Of a stretch of 60,000 nt of DNA, positions 26,901 to 40,400 are shown piece after piece. Each line of letters starts with the position of its first letter. The stretch's first letter is position 1. The position numbers and the translations under genes are program-made. The DNA is from Antedon mediterranea (taxonomy: Eukaryota > Echinodermata > Crinoidea > Comatulida > Antedonidae): NCBI RefSeq assembly GCF_964355755.1, contig NC_092675.1, positions 25,772,412-25,832,411 of the forward strand. Direction: 5' to 3'. A model generated the notes under the pieces. That model did no database searches. It had not been told where the DNA came from and worked only from the letters and a program-made list of their open reading frames with translations.

Positions 26901-29900
26901 GTTTAGGACTTTTTGAAATCAGCTTTGAAAGTACCTACTCAACATATCAAGGTCATATTATGCACAGACATAGAAATACATGTAATATACTAATTTAATA
27001 ATAAGGCATAATAATTCTGAAACATGAATATTTATTAAATTAAATGAATTAACAATCACTGCATTTGAATTAATAAGGTATATATATTTCTATTTGTGAA
27101 ATGCGTATTTTAAGGAAACCCGAGAATGTTGGCTGTTGCACGTAAACAGTTTTAATTTTTGGATTATTGCATATTTAGACATATTGACGCTGTAGTTGTA
27201 CGCCATTCTGGCGACAAAGGTATTCATAACTATTTATTCATTATTCATTTTTATCATCGTTATGACTTACAAGATTACAATGAATGATATAACAATGTTA
27301 ACTGATTAATGTTATCAGACAGAGATGAATTAAGGTAGGGCTACATTATCTCTCTCTCTTGGACCAATAAACCGTTAAAGGAACATACAATCCTAGCCAT
27401 GCCTATAGCTAAGGATACTGTTAGTAATCATAACTATCTTTCGGACAAGACGTAAATCCAATTTTACAGTAACATTGCGAAATGTTGCAACATTGCTGTG
27501 GAACAATTGTTATGGAAGAGCTAACTACTGTACATGTGTCTCTCTGTCATATAAGAAAATTTAGGGTAATATGAATTAAAGTTTGCAATCAAACTATAGC
27601 TATACGCGAATGTAGCGATCTGCAATACTAACAGGTGCCCCTGAGTCTTTATATCCAATAATACCAGTGTTTTGTACTGAATAGTAATTGCACTTTAAGT
27701 TTCAAAACAATAATCCCATATAACCATAACGAAATGGCATATTATTAGTAATTGATTTAAATTTGTTGGTTGAAGTTGAAGCCGACTTATTCGGGTAAAC
27801 AGCTAAGCCTGAAATGGACACAGTGAATCGTGCTGAGCTAGATATATCCGTTTGTCAATTTTCAGGAAAGTGCGCCGTTATCAAACCATCGATTAAATAC
27901 CATTGTATTCCCTCATTAGTGTTTGTATTTATTTCTTATGTAACGTTTATATGTTCAGATTTATAGATGGTTTGTCGTGGCGCATAACTATTTATAACTT
28001 CCATTGCATTATATCATCATGTTGTAAATATTACATAATTTAATGAGTCTAATAACATTAGGTCTCTTAAGTTTAAATTACATGTTGACGTATGTGACCT
28101 TTCACATGATAATGTGTTTCTGTGGCTGAGTAAAGGAATCCCCGTGCATTTAACTATGCTTGGAACTCGAGCGAATAATTGAGTTGACTGGTGCAGTGAA
28201 ACAGCTAATTCCACGCATCATCAACTAATCCTAGATACATTAGAAAAGATTAATGTATCGACACATGTCACGTGGTTAGGACATAGTTTGGTGTCGCAGA
28301 CGGTAGTGTCCAGATTGATGTTGGATTCATTTAACTATCGTTCAGATCTAGTTGAACTCGTCAAACATAAAAGAAGCCGGTATCATAAACGGCATATCAA
28401 ATGATAGGAATCACTTACATTAGATAGTAGTAACTTTAATTTATGAGACTGTAACGGATTATTATTATAAACAAGCTGTTCTATTGCAAGTTTACATTGG
28501 TGATACGGTAAAGACGTTACACCATTTCTAACTTAATTACAATATCAATTAATTTGCTTGGATCTTGCTATTTTTGCTTTTTCTAACAAGTAAATAGCAG
28601 ATGAAGTTCTAAGAAAGGATGAAACAATTTGTTGTTGGAATCATTTATTACAAACCTGTGCAATATCATTACTCGTATACTAAATAGTATTTAGTGTCTA
28701 TATAAGCTTAATTATCTTGTCATTTGAATGAATCAATCACACGACCTCATTCCCCATAGGGACCCATGTTAATTTTGTGTGTAATTCAGTATACACTAAA
28801 TGTCAAAAACGTCATTATTTTTACAGATTCTCATTTATACGCCTTGGCAAAGTAAATCGAATGAAGATAAATGACAAGCCTAAAGATAAAGGCAGTATGG
28901 CTAGCCTCTCCTCACCAACATCACTTTCCCCCAGGCTTGATAATCATCATTATAGGTTCAAGTTCACTTTGATTTCTCTCAATTCTGTTTGTGTTTTTTT
29001 ACATTCAAAAATTAAACCGTGTTATTCATAAAAAAAAATCATATGTAGATTCCTATACTTTTCACCAGAGAAAATTTATATCATATTGCCATGCGTTTGC
29101 TAAAAGATGTTATATGCCTATAATGTTAGGCTATACTTTATCGTTTTTGCTTATTTTATTTGTCATTAAGATTCAGCCACCCACAGCATTGTCATTTTTT
29201 CATTAATTTACCTTTTGATAGGTAGATAAATACTTCTTATCTATTCTCGATATCTTGTACCTTACAGTATTCTACGGTTCTAAACCAACGATAATGACAA
29301 TGGTGTATCGATGACTCATAGTTATTACCGTTTATCCAAATGTCGATGAATTTACTTTTATGTCTCTTCTATCCTCTTGTCTTAATGATAATGTCACACC
29401 TTTCTAATGACGGGTGTTTAGAAGTATAGAATGGCGCCATTGTTTTTAATCCACTCTGTCTTAAAACGTGTTTATGCCATCAACGATATATTACTATTCA
29501 TTTCTTCACAATTGCATATACAGTAGTTCTATAAGCAAACTGCAACAACGCTTCGTCTCCAGTGGGCCAATTATAGGCCTACATTTATAAAGCATGGACT
29601 TTAGTTAAAGAAGACCATAAGTCCAGTTAATCGTTTCGCGCACTCTTCGTAATACAAATAAGATGGATAATTGTAGGAGAGGTATTTAATGATAGTAACA
29701 CGAGCATACAAGCACAATTCAGAGAGTATTTTCTACGTACCCATTCTTTTCTCTCTTATCTATCTTTAATTGATGATTTTTTTTACTATATATGTTGTAA
29801 ATGAATTGTATGCTCTTTAGATTTACAAGGATTACAGAAAACTTAACTTATAAACACTTTTCATTGAAGCAATTCCGAAGCACAAAGCGAACAGAACAGA

Positions 29901-31451
29901 AATGAATAATTCAGTACGTATGGATCATGTGCAGATTTATGACTTCAATTCTGAATTCAAGAATGAACAGACGTCCATTTTAATTCAATTCCACCTGTAT
30001 TAACCTTGCCAACCGACCTTCATTATGTTTTTTAAAACTATGTAATGCATTATTGTCTTAATATACACTATTATTATAAAACTCTTAAATAATATAGTTG
30101 TAGAACAGTATGCGTATACAAATGAATACTATCGTGTACATAGAAAAAAAATTGCCATACATGTAACATATTTGCATGTTAGGAACTAGTACTCCCTTCC
30201 ATTTTTAAATTAATTTACCTTATATAATTATTTACACTATCTTTTATTCACGATTGTTTAATTCTTTGTTAAATGATTCAAATTAATGTGGAGCATCTAA
30301 TCCACAGAATATAAATAGTTTAGGCGAGAAAGAGAGAAAACAAATTCGACTTATTGTTAGAAATGGCAGTACATTTATTTTGTTGACGATCATAAAATAA
30401 CGTTTACGAAAGTATATTTACCTGTGACTTTGACAACCCATCTGTCATCAACAACACAATTTGATGACGTCAACCGTCCGTGGTATATTTTATTCTGATG
30501 AAGGTAAGTCATAGCACGAGCTATGTCAGTACAGAAAGAAAATCTAAAAAAAACCAATTATTTCTAATTGAGGCTATACATTGAAAATAACTGAAAGAAT
30601 GTCTGCAAACAATCAAACAAGCCCTAAAACGAAAAAAGATAATTGAAGTATCGACAAATATCAAAGTCGTTAGCGTTCGGTCAAATAATCAACTGTATCT
30701 ACAGGTGTTATACTTCAGAGTACATAATATATTACATTTTTCATTCGCACGTTGCTTTTGAAATTGTATCGTCTGTCGTGATTTCCCGCCCAAGGCGAAA
30801 TAATTGCGACAAAATTCAGAAGTGAAATTAAGCTTTCAATACTAATCAACTCATATGGGAAGAAAATGTTAAAGGATGTACTAGTTATTACAAAGTTACC
30901 AATACAACACAACGCATTCTAATTTGGTGAATACAGTGTCAGAAATAAATTTTTTCTAAAGTTTGTAGGCCTAACGTAGAATTAAAATCCAACTACGTGT
31001 TTAAATTTATATTGTTCAATACAAAGGTTACGGGTTGCACTATTGATTTTAATCACGCTCTAATACATTAACCTTGGTAATTCACATAATTAAACTTTTT
31101 TACAGAGCAAACTTATTGATAAAATAGCATTAAGCCTAATAGGAATATAGTATTTTGTTTAAAAATAGTTAAATGCCCATTGAATCAACCGTGTGATAAC
31201 ACGATATTGGACATACAGTAATTGGCAAAGATTTCATACGACCAAAGTATTGATTATTTCGTTACCTGAAGCCCCAATTTAGTGGAATGTCTTCATTAAG
31301 AAGAACGTCTTGCACGCTTCCCTTTGGGCAGTACTCTGTTAAAATGGAAACATTTGGTACCTCGATGCAAGCTCCAATGAATTTACATAAATTGACATGC
31401 TGAACATCCCTATAAAAAGAAATATAGATATAGTATTTTAAGACGTTCTAC

Positions 31452-31488
<37 letters not shown>

Positions 31489-34400
31489 CAAACACTACTG
31501 ATTTCTATTTGGTTTTGAGTGTCAATCAATTATCAATGTGGGTATGGTATAGCTACCTACCTTACACTTTTAACTTCTTTTCTGATTGCTTTCGTAAGTT
31601 GAAACACTGTCTTCGCTATCCGTTTCACTGCTAATGTTTGACCATTACTAAAAAAATATAGAATAGATAAAAAATAAGGTTAGGTTTACTTTTATTGAAA
31701 TATTTAAGGATGGAGTTATAATAATAGAAAGAAGGATGCAGGGAAGCCAAAGTAATAAACCATGACAATGATTACTGAAAATGTAAAAACAAAAAAACAT
31801 TTAGATTTATTGGAAGAACTAGGAATAGGAAAACAGAAGTCATGGAGGAAGCTAGAGAATCCAAAAAAGGAGCAATGAATCATGGCAAGAGATGACAGAG
31901 AGAGATTCCTGACAAAGTAATTATTTTCAATTTCGTTGGAAGTAAGATCTTTTTTGTAAAGAAAATAACAGTTAGGCCTATGGGAAAGTAGAGGTAAGGA
32001 GGCAAGCAGGTAGTTGATGAAAGAAGATGCAGAGGACAGAGACACACATTTAAGATGCTGCAGTGAAAAGAGGTGAAGGAGGACATGCGATAATTATCTT
32101 CTGGAACACAGTGATACTATGTTAACAATTGTATGTCATAAGTTAATTTAATTTCTTAAAAGTTTATACTGTTCTTCGTAGGTTTTTTAAAATAACACTT
32201 ATTGCCAAACGCATAAAGTGTTTCATTTACAATGGTTGATCAATGGTCTGTAGACCGTTTCCAACATTGGCGAATGATTACGTATTCCGGTAATGCTTAC
32301 TGAAGATTACCTCTAAGATGGGATTGATCTACCTTCTGTCGCACGTCAGTCTATGACTCAACGAGTTTGATATTGGCATACGCATGGTTTAGTGGCATTA
32401 CGCATTTAAGAGGTTGACTGTTTTAAAATCTTATAGGAGACATTTTTAAACAAATATCAACCGACGATGAGGTGAAGAAGTAATCTAAACTCGATTACGG
32501 TAGAGTAAGTATTTAAAACGTTCAAGCGGTCGAAAGGTCAATGTAATTTCATAATTGTGGTTTGGTGTGAACTTAAAAAGGAGTAATTAACAAACTGAAC
32601 CATGCGTATCATTTGAAGCAAGTCCCGAGTTAAGAACACACACATAAATTATAAAAATATCTTTCTTAATATACTGTATCGTTTTTACATTGCTACAAAA
32701 TATAATATTGTTGGAGAGTAAGCTTAGTTCCCAATAAGACGCTAAGGCGTAAGCGCAACGTAAGCGAGTTGACCAATCACAAGTGATTGGTTAAACTGCT
32801 TACGTTGCGTTTACGTCGCTGCGTTACGTCCTAGTGGGAATCAAGCTTGAGAGAGTTAAGCTCTCGGTTCTAATCTGAGTGCAACCACGTAGGCCTATTA
32901 TGATAACAGTGTGTGGCGCTGATATTGAGTATCAGCAACGAATATATTATTGAACAACAGCATTATATTGTGATTGTTCAAGTAAACTATTTTTCCTGAT
33001 TTTTGTTAACATTGGAAAGAGAAATAATAATACAAACATAAACATGGCAATATATAATATAATATAATTATTATCATTATTTTTGCTTCCTATTTTGTTT
33101 ACATTTCAAATTGTTAAAAGAGTTTTACATATTGTTTATATATTGTATACGCTAAATGTGAGTGAGCGAAATTTAATTCTAAAAATGTTTTCTCAATTAT
33201 TAAGCTCACAAAACAGGTTAAAAGTGTAATAACCATATTCTGGTATCTGCTACTATTTCACAAGATTTTTACCAACACACTATTTATTATACACATCTCA
33301 CAGGAAACAAGCATCGACTAATTTGAATTTTCTTTTAAAGTGATTATCTGATTGATATCTGTTCGACACTTAACTCTTTCTGATAGTAGGCCTACCATAG
33401 AGAATTTAAAGAAGTTAATGTTACCAAAGCATGAATGGTTAGTTCATTTAATGTACAAATAAGATATTCGGATCGAGAGATATATACAATAAAAACATAC
33501 TAATAATTAATAAAATTAATGTTTAGAAACAAGTATAATATTTAGAAATTTGAGTATACTTGTAAATAATAAACTTACGCATCGCTATGAATTGAATGAA
33601 GCAACAACAAAAAAATTGTATTTGTGTCAATATCTTTAAAAAAAATATTTTTCTCAATAGAAATGCAGTATATGATGCTAAAAATGAAACTCATTATATT
33701 GATTTATTTGGGTAATTTCAAGGCTACTTCAACAAAACTTCTTTGTGCAACGGCATAAGAAGCCTGAATATTAATGGAATAAAAGTTCCTGAACAATTTT
33801 GTATAAATGTTTTGTATTTGTTGGACGGACAGAAAACATTTTCACGAGATGAAAGATTTACCGTACTATTCAACTCGGATACGCATCGTTGAAAAAAAAA
33901 CCAGTCGGTTCAGCTTGGTTGAATAAAACAGTAAATCCTTCAACTCGTGAAAATAGTCTGCAAATTCGATTTTTAACAAGTTATTATTTGTGTGAGTGTA
34001 TTTTTAATGATTACAATAGGAGACCTAAAAGACGGTAAAAAGTTCACGTTTTAGAAATCCCGTCTCACCAGCCATGATTACTTTTGTTTTTCTTGTTCCC
34101 TGTCACCATGTATTGTATTTTTAGTCGCGACGCGACTCTCTACAGCTCACTATGTCGTTGGTCGGTAAAAACATTAACTTGAGCACTCGACTGCACCCAT
34201 GTATATGGCCTTGCTATGTATCGTTTTGAGGTAAATAAATGAAATGAATATTGACCAAATTATAATGTAGAAAATAATGAAATTAATGTATTGTACAGTT
34301 TCACAGAAATACTGAAGCAGCAAACAGATATGTTATTTTCAGGATTGTATTGGGGGATGTGGGGGCATGGACTCAGATAGACATGATCTTGTGGCACACC

Positions 34401-37400
34401 CTGGATCTAAAACCAGCGAGGTTGCGGTTGTGCATATTTGAACTCGACCAATAATTATACTGAATAGTTTAAAATACGAACTATGACTATGTTCTATTAA
34501 ATGAGTTCTGGTGATTTTCTCAAAAATTAATAATGAGGTCATAATCTCTAAATATATCAGCAGTGTTCTGCTGTTCTTGTTAAGAGGACGGTTTAGCGTG
34601 AAAATGGTCAGTTCCAGTCCAATTCATGTCATAATTCTTTTCTAATTATTATCATTATTTTTGCTTCCTATTTTGTTTACGTTTCAAATTGTTAAAAGAG
34701 TTTTACATTGAAGAAATATTGTTTATATATTTTATACACTAAATGTGAGTGAACGAAATTTAATTCTAAAAATGTTTTTTTCAATTATTAAGCTCACACA
34801 AAACAGGTTAAAAGTGTAATAACCATATTCTGGTATCTGCTACTATTTCACAAGATTTTTACCAACACATTATTTATTATACACATCTCACAGGAAACAA
34901 GCAACGACAAATTTGAATTTTCTTTTAAAGGGATTATCTGATTGATATCTGTTCGACACTTAACTCTTTCTGATAGTACCATAGAGAATTTAAAGAAGTT
35001 AATGTTACCAAAGCATGAATGGTTAGTTCATTTAATGTACAAATAAGATATTCGGATCGAGAGATATATACAATAAAAACATACTAATAATTAATAAAAT
35101 TAATGTTTAGAAACAAGTATAATATTTAGAAATTTGAGTATACTTGTAAATAATAAACTTACGCATCGCTATGAATTGAATGAAGCAACAACAAAAAAAT
35201 TGTATTTGTGTCAATATCTTTAAAAAAATATTTTTCTCAATAGAAATGCAGTATATGATGCTAAAAATGAAACTCATTATATTGATTTATTTGGGTAATT
35301 TCAAGGCTACTTCAACAAAACTTCTTTGTGCAACGGCATAAAAGCCTGAATATTAATGGAATAAAAGTTCCTGAACAATTTTGTATAAATGTTTTGTATT
35401 TGTTGGACGGACAGAAAACATTTTCACGAGATGAAAGATTTACCGTACTATTCAACTCGGATACGCATCGTTGAAAAAAAAACCCAGTCGGTTAGGCTTG
35501 GTTGAATATAACAGTAAATCCTTCAACTCGTGAAAATAGTCTGCAAATTCGATTTTTAACAAGTTATTATTTGCGTAGTGTATTTATTATGATTACAATA
35601 AGAGACCTAAAAGATGGTAAAAAGTTCACGTTTTAGAAATCCCGTATCACCAGCCATGATTACATTAGTTTTTTCTTGTACCCTGTCATTGTTAGTAGCG
35701 ACGCGACTCTCTACAGCTCACTATGTCGTTGGTCGGTAAACATTAACTTGAGCACTCGACTGCACCCATGTATATGGCCTTGTTATGTATCGTTTTGAGG
35801 CAAATAAATGAAATGAATATTGACCAAATTATAATGTAGAAAATAATGAAATTAATGTATTGTACAGTTTCACAGAACTACTGAAGCAGCAAACAGATTG
35901 TTATTTTTAGGATTGTATTGGGGGGGGGGGATGTGGGGGCATGGACTTGTGGCATACCCTGGATCTAAAACCAGCGAGTTTGCGGTTTTGCATATTTGAA
36001 CTCGACCAATAATTATACTGAATAGTTTAAAATACGAACTATGACTATGTTCTATTAAATGAGTTCTGGTGATTTCTCAAAAATTAATAATGAGGTCATA
36101 ATCTCTAAATATATCAGCAGTGTTCTGCTGTTCTTGTTAAGAGGACGGTTTAGCGTGAAAATGGTCAGTTCCAGTCCAATTCATGTCATAATTCTTTTCT
36201 ATTTGTAATACAATTATACACGTATTAACTAGGTCTCAATTAATTTCAAGATACTATCAATCATTACGAATAATTCATTAAGTGAAATGATGAGAAAATA
36301 GTATTAAATGATTGATTTGCTCAATACATGAGATCATAATCAATAATGATTTATTATGAATAATTAAACTGAACAAAATCCTATGACATGGGGATATTAT
36401 GTAATAATTAGAATTTCCATGCCGTATAATGAACTATCCATTATTAGTATAAGTCTTATCGAATACATAATCACTGGACCAGTAAAAAATAGTTTTTACC
36501 TGCTCTTTCTTAGTATAGAAGTACAGTAAAAATACTGGTTTTACCGTCAATGTTACTAATTATACTTTATTCAGTCGATGAATAAAAGCTATCATGGCTA
36601 TTTGAAATTATAGTTTTGGTTCGCGTAAAGCCCATTCTTGATTCTAATTGGTTGTGCGTTTTTTCGCGTCACAAAAAGTAGATAAACATAGTTATTACGC
36701 ATGCGCAGTAATCATCATCACGAATACATTCGCATGATTATACAGAAAGATGATCTATCGTAAGTCTATTTATATAACACATTTAGAAACAATGTTTTAT
36801 ACTTAAAAAAGAATATGTTGAGCGCAAATCTTCAGAAATGGTTTCGGTATAATACAGCACAATTTACGTATTCTATGGAAAGTCAAGTGATATTATAATG
36901 TCAATCAGTGTGCTCATTCATTCTGATTAATTTTCACTTTATTAACTTTTTATTTTGATACTCTATAACAGTTTGATTATTAAGGTTATAGACTAAGATT
37001 TTAATTAATATGGTAATCAATAATAATGAAAAATATTACTTTTAAGACGTCTAGATTTCATGGGCACTTAACGTCTAATTATACGGTATCAAAATATGTA
37101 ATTAAAATAATGATACATTGCTATTTGTGAAGAGTTGATGCATACTTAATTACCCGTCGTCTATCTAAATTTAATGTAATACTTAATCAATCGTTCTATC
37201 GTAGATATATTTGATTTTACTGGTTTAATCAACTTTATTAAACATTTTCTTTAGAAACACAATTTTCATTATTACTTATTATACGAAAGTTACGTTTGTA
37301 TTTCCAACAGGAATAAGTATAGTTGAATGCCTTCGGTTGTTTTGCTAAAACCTTCTTCTGGACATATTGTTTTCAAAGAAATGGTTGCAGCATAATCCTG

Positions 37401-40400
37401 GAGGCATTCTCAACTATACTTCCTTTTGGAAACACATGGTGTACTGCAAACCTCGATGTGCATTGTTTATTTTAAGCCTTGTCTACACTATCAAACTGTT
37501 TGTTACAAAAAAAATGTGGCGTGCCCATTTATGGACATGATGTCATATCACTACCATATTTGATCATATCACAACCATATTTGGCCACATCACACATTGT
37601 AGATAGTGTAGACAGAGCTTTAAACAAGATTATTTCCTTTTTATTTGTCGTTTTCACTGATCTTCTTCTGAATGTGATATTTAAAAAAAAACATACCGAC
37701 AATTGAAAAAATATTATTATACGGTCTATAGTTATATAATACACTTTGTCTTCTTTCAAAACAAACATAATGTATTTATCTAAATTATTCAATTATTATA
37801 TTTGTGTATGCTGAAGTAATGTACTTACTAAATAGCTGCATTATTAATGCAAATTGGATACATAAGGCTTTTAGATTCTCAGAAATGGTGTTATAGTTTA
37901 CACGCATAGGAATCGCCTTGCTTATTGAAAGACAGTCAATGTTAATGAATAATAATGATAATGGTGTCGGAACGTATTTGTCTCTAAAGAAGGGGCTTAA
38001 GTTAAAGAAGTCACACTCGAAGTCACAGAGCATATTGCAAACTGATGAAATACATGCAAGTGTGTAAGGCCTTCTTTATTTCAAAGCAGGCATTACGCAA
38101 TCAAAGTTTGTGTATATATTTTGATGTGGTATAATGGTAAGGTATCAAATCATGCAGAAGATTCCGGTTTATTTTTCATTCTCGGGTATATCCTAATCTT
38201 CTACGGGCAATCATTAATGTTAGTATTATCACTAGAGTTTAATATGCCTGCAATATCACGTGATTCGTTGGCCCCTTCGTTGCCAACTGTGTTGGCCCTT
38301 TCAGAGCATCCCAATGTTCCTTTTTTATGTTCTCCTTTTACGTGCATGTTGCAACGATGACTTGCCATTCATATTAAATAAATTTACAACCAATACTTGT
38401 TTCCTTGTATTTGTTTATCGGGCTCACGTGTGTCAAAATACTATCTTGTTTTTTGTATGTATATTTTCCCACCTTTGTAAGGTTGTATATGATAAGCATA
38501 AACTATGTATGAATTACAAATATTAATTTGGAAATGTTCCGCCTACTATAGCTCCACTGTATTTTGTTGTAGGCCCTACTTAGAAAATAAAACCAAAACT
38601 GAATTGATCGTAATGTAGAAAGTGTATACTTACTAAAGCCCTAGTTCAGCAAACACTTGTTTGTTTTGCATCTGTGACGCCAAACCTGTGTGTCCACTAC
38701 TGATATCAGTAAGGTTTTCTGCACTTAGTAGCATGCTAACCATACTGCCCATTAAACCTCTTGCAGCTCCATTATCTATCATTTGTAAGCAAAACAATAA
38801 AGGTAAGCCGACAGTAAAACTGTAAATTAATCTTAGATATGATCATTTACTCTCCAATCAGCAAAGTTATTCGTCATTATTCATCATAAAAAAAAAATGA
38901 ACTGAAGTTAGAGTGGGTTGATGAAGAAGGTTTATAGATACAATTTATTTTAACATCACTATTATTTATTTTTTAATTAAAATGTTCATTGAAAAAATAT
39001 TAATTTAAATAAAATCCAGATTTAATTTAAATGAATAATAATATAAGAATTACCGACATTAATAACTAAATAAAAATCATTCTGATGCTATTAATTTTCC
39101 ATTACTGTCAACATTAAAGGACCATATTGTGTTTTTGAAATTTATACCATACGGACAGTTGTCTTTTACAGTTTTACTTACAACAAAAGTGTTAGATATA
39201 TCGTGTTGTAATCCCTAATCTCGCTTGAGATAAAGTAATAATTTACCTGGCTTTATTTCATCATAGTTGATTATCCAGCTTTCATCCCATAACATTTTTT
39301 GTTGTTTCCAGTAGAAATACTAAAGATGACAAATTATAATAATTTAAAAAAACCTCGCAGATATGATTAACGTAAATAGTTTGATTGAAATAGCTAGAAA
39401 GGAGGAGGGGTATGCTTCTCCCCGGCGTTTCCATTTCCTCAGACACCCCACTCTACCTTTTAAAATGTTGTCCCGAGTGTATATTGATTGATAGATTGAT
39501 CTTTAAAAATTAATTCAATGTTGACATTTAAACGGCACCGTCAGAAAAACTTAAACGTGTCTAAATTATAGGCCTACACGTGTTTGTCTTTTCTTTAAAA
39601 TCTGTCTTAAGTCGTTTTGATTATACTGTAGTGTTATATTTTTTAAATTTATGCCAAGGCAAGGCAAACATCATAAAAAACCATCCTGCCCATGGCTGAC
39701 GAAAATGGCAGAAACTCGTGTCATAAAAGAGGCGTAACTGACGATGATTATAAATGCAAGAATCGTGTCAGGTGTTTATATGATGGGCCTCCGTGGATAT
39801 ATATTAAACTTGAACTTAGAATATAACAATGACATAATGCACTCGTAGGAAATTGTAGTTATATTTGGGATACTATCTGAATTATAATAATTTTTAATGC
39901 AAACACAGCGTCTTTTAACAATATCATGTTCTATATTATTACGATAGTCTCACTTTTAAGTATGGCGATTATTAATGATAGCGATGGGTGAATAACTCGT
40001 TAAATGGTACACATTTTTCTAGACAAACAGTTATTAGTGGCAACACATACCACATGCACGAAGGTGGGGGGGGGGGGGGTTGGAAGAAGAAGGAACTTAA
40101 TATAATGTTTTATTAAAGGAGCTTTCCGTATGCGATCACGGTCACTGGACATACACTTTACAGTGGTGACTTAAATAAACCTAATTTCTCTGTAGTATTA
40201 CTAACCTAATTTAACAGTTTAATCAGCTGTATTTAATTGACGCTCCCTATAACTATCACTAAAAACAAATAAGCGGGGCCTATGTCATACTATCTGCAGC
40301 TTTTAAATAGAATCAATAACGAACGAGCTGAACTTAAATTGCAAATAAATTAAAACTGTTAACAATGTCGTTAGTAATGTGTTTATTAATCTCCAATTAC

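Noticed and set aside
31716-32086. Two overlapping open frames of 68-109 codons on the minus strand
   Set aside because: Low-complexity, Ser/Leu/Phe-rich translation of a purine-rich tract; no domain and no splice context.
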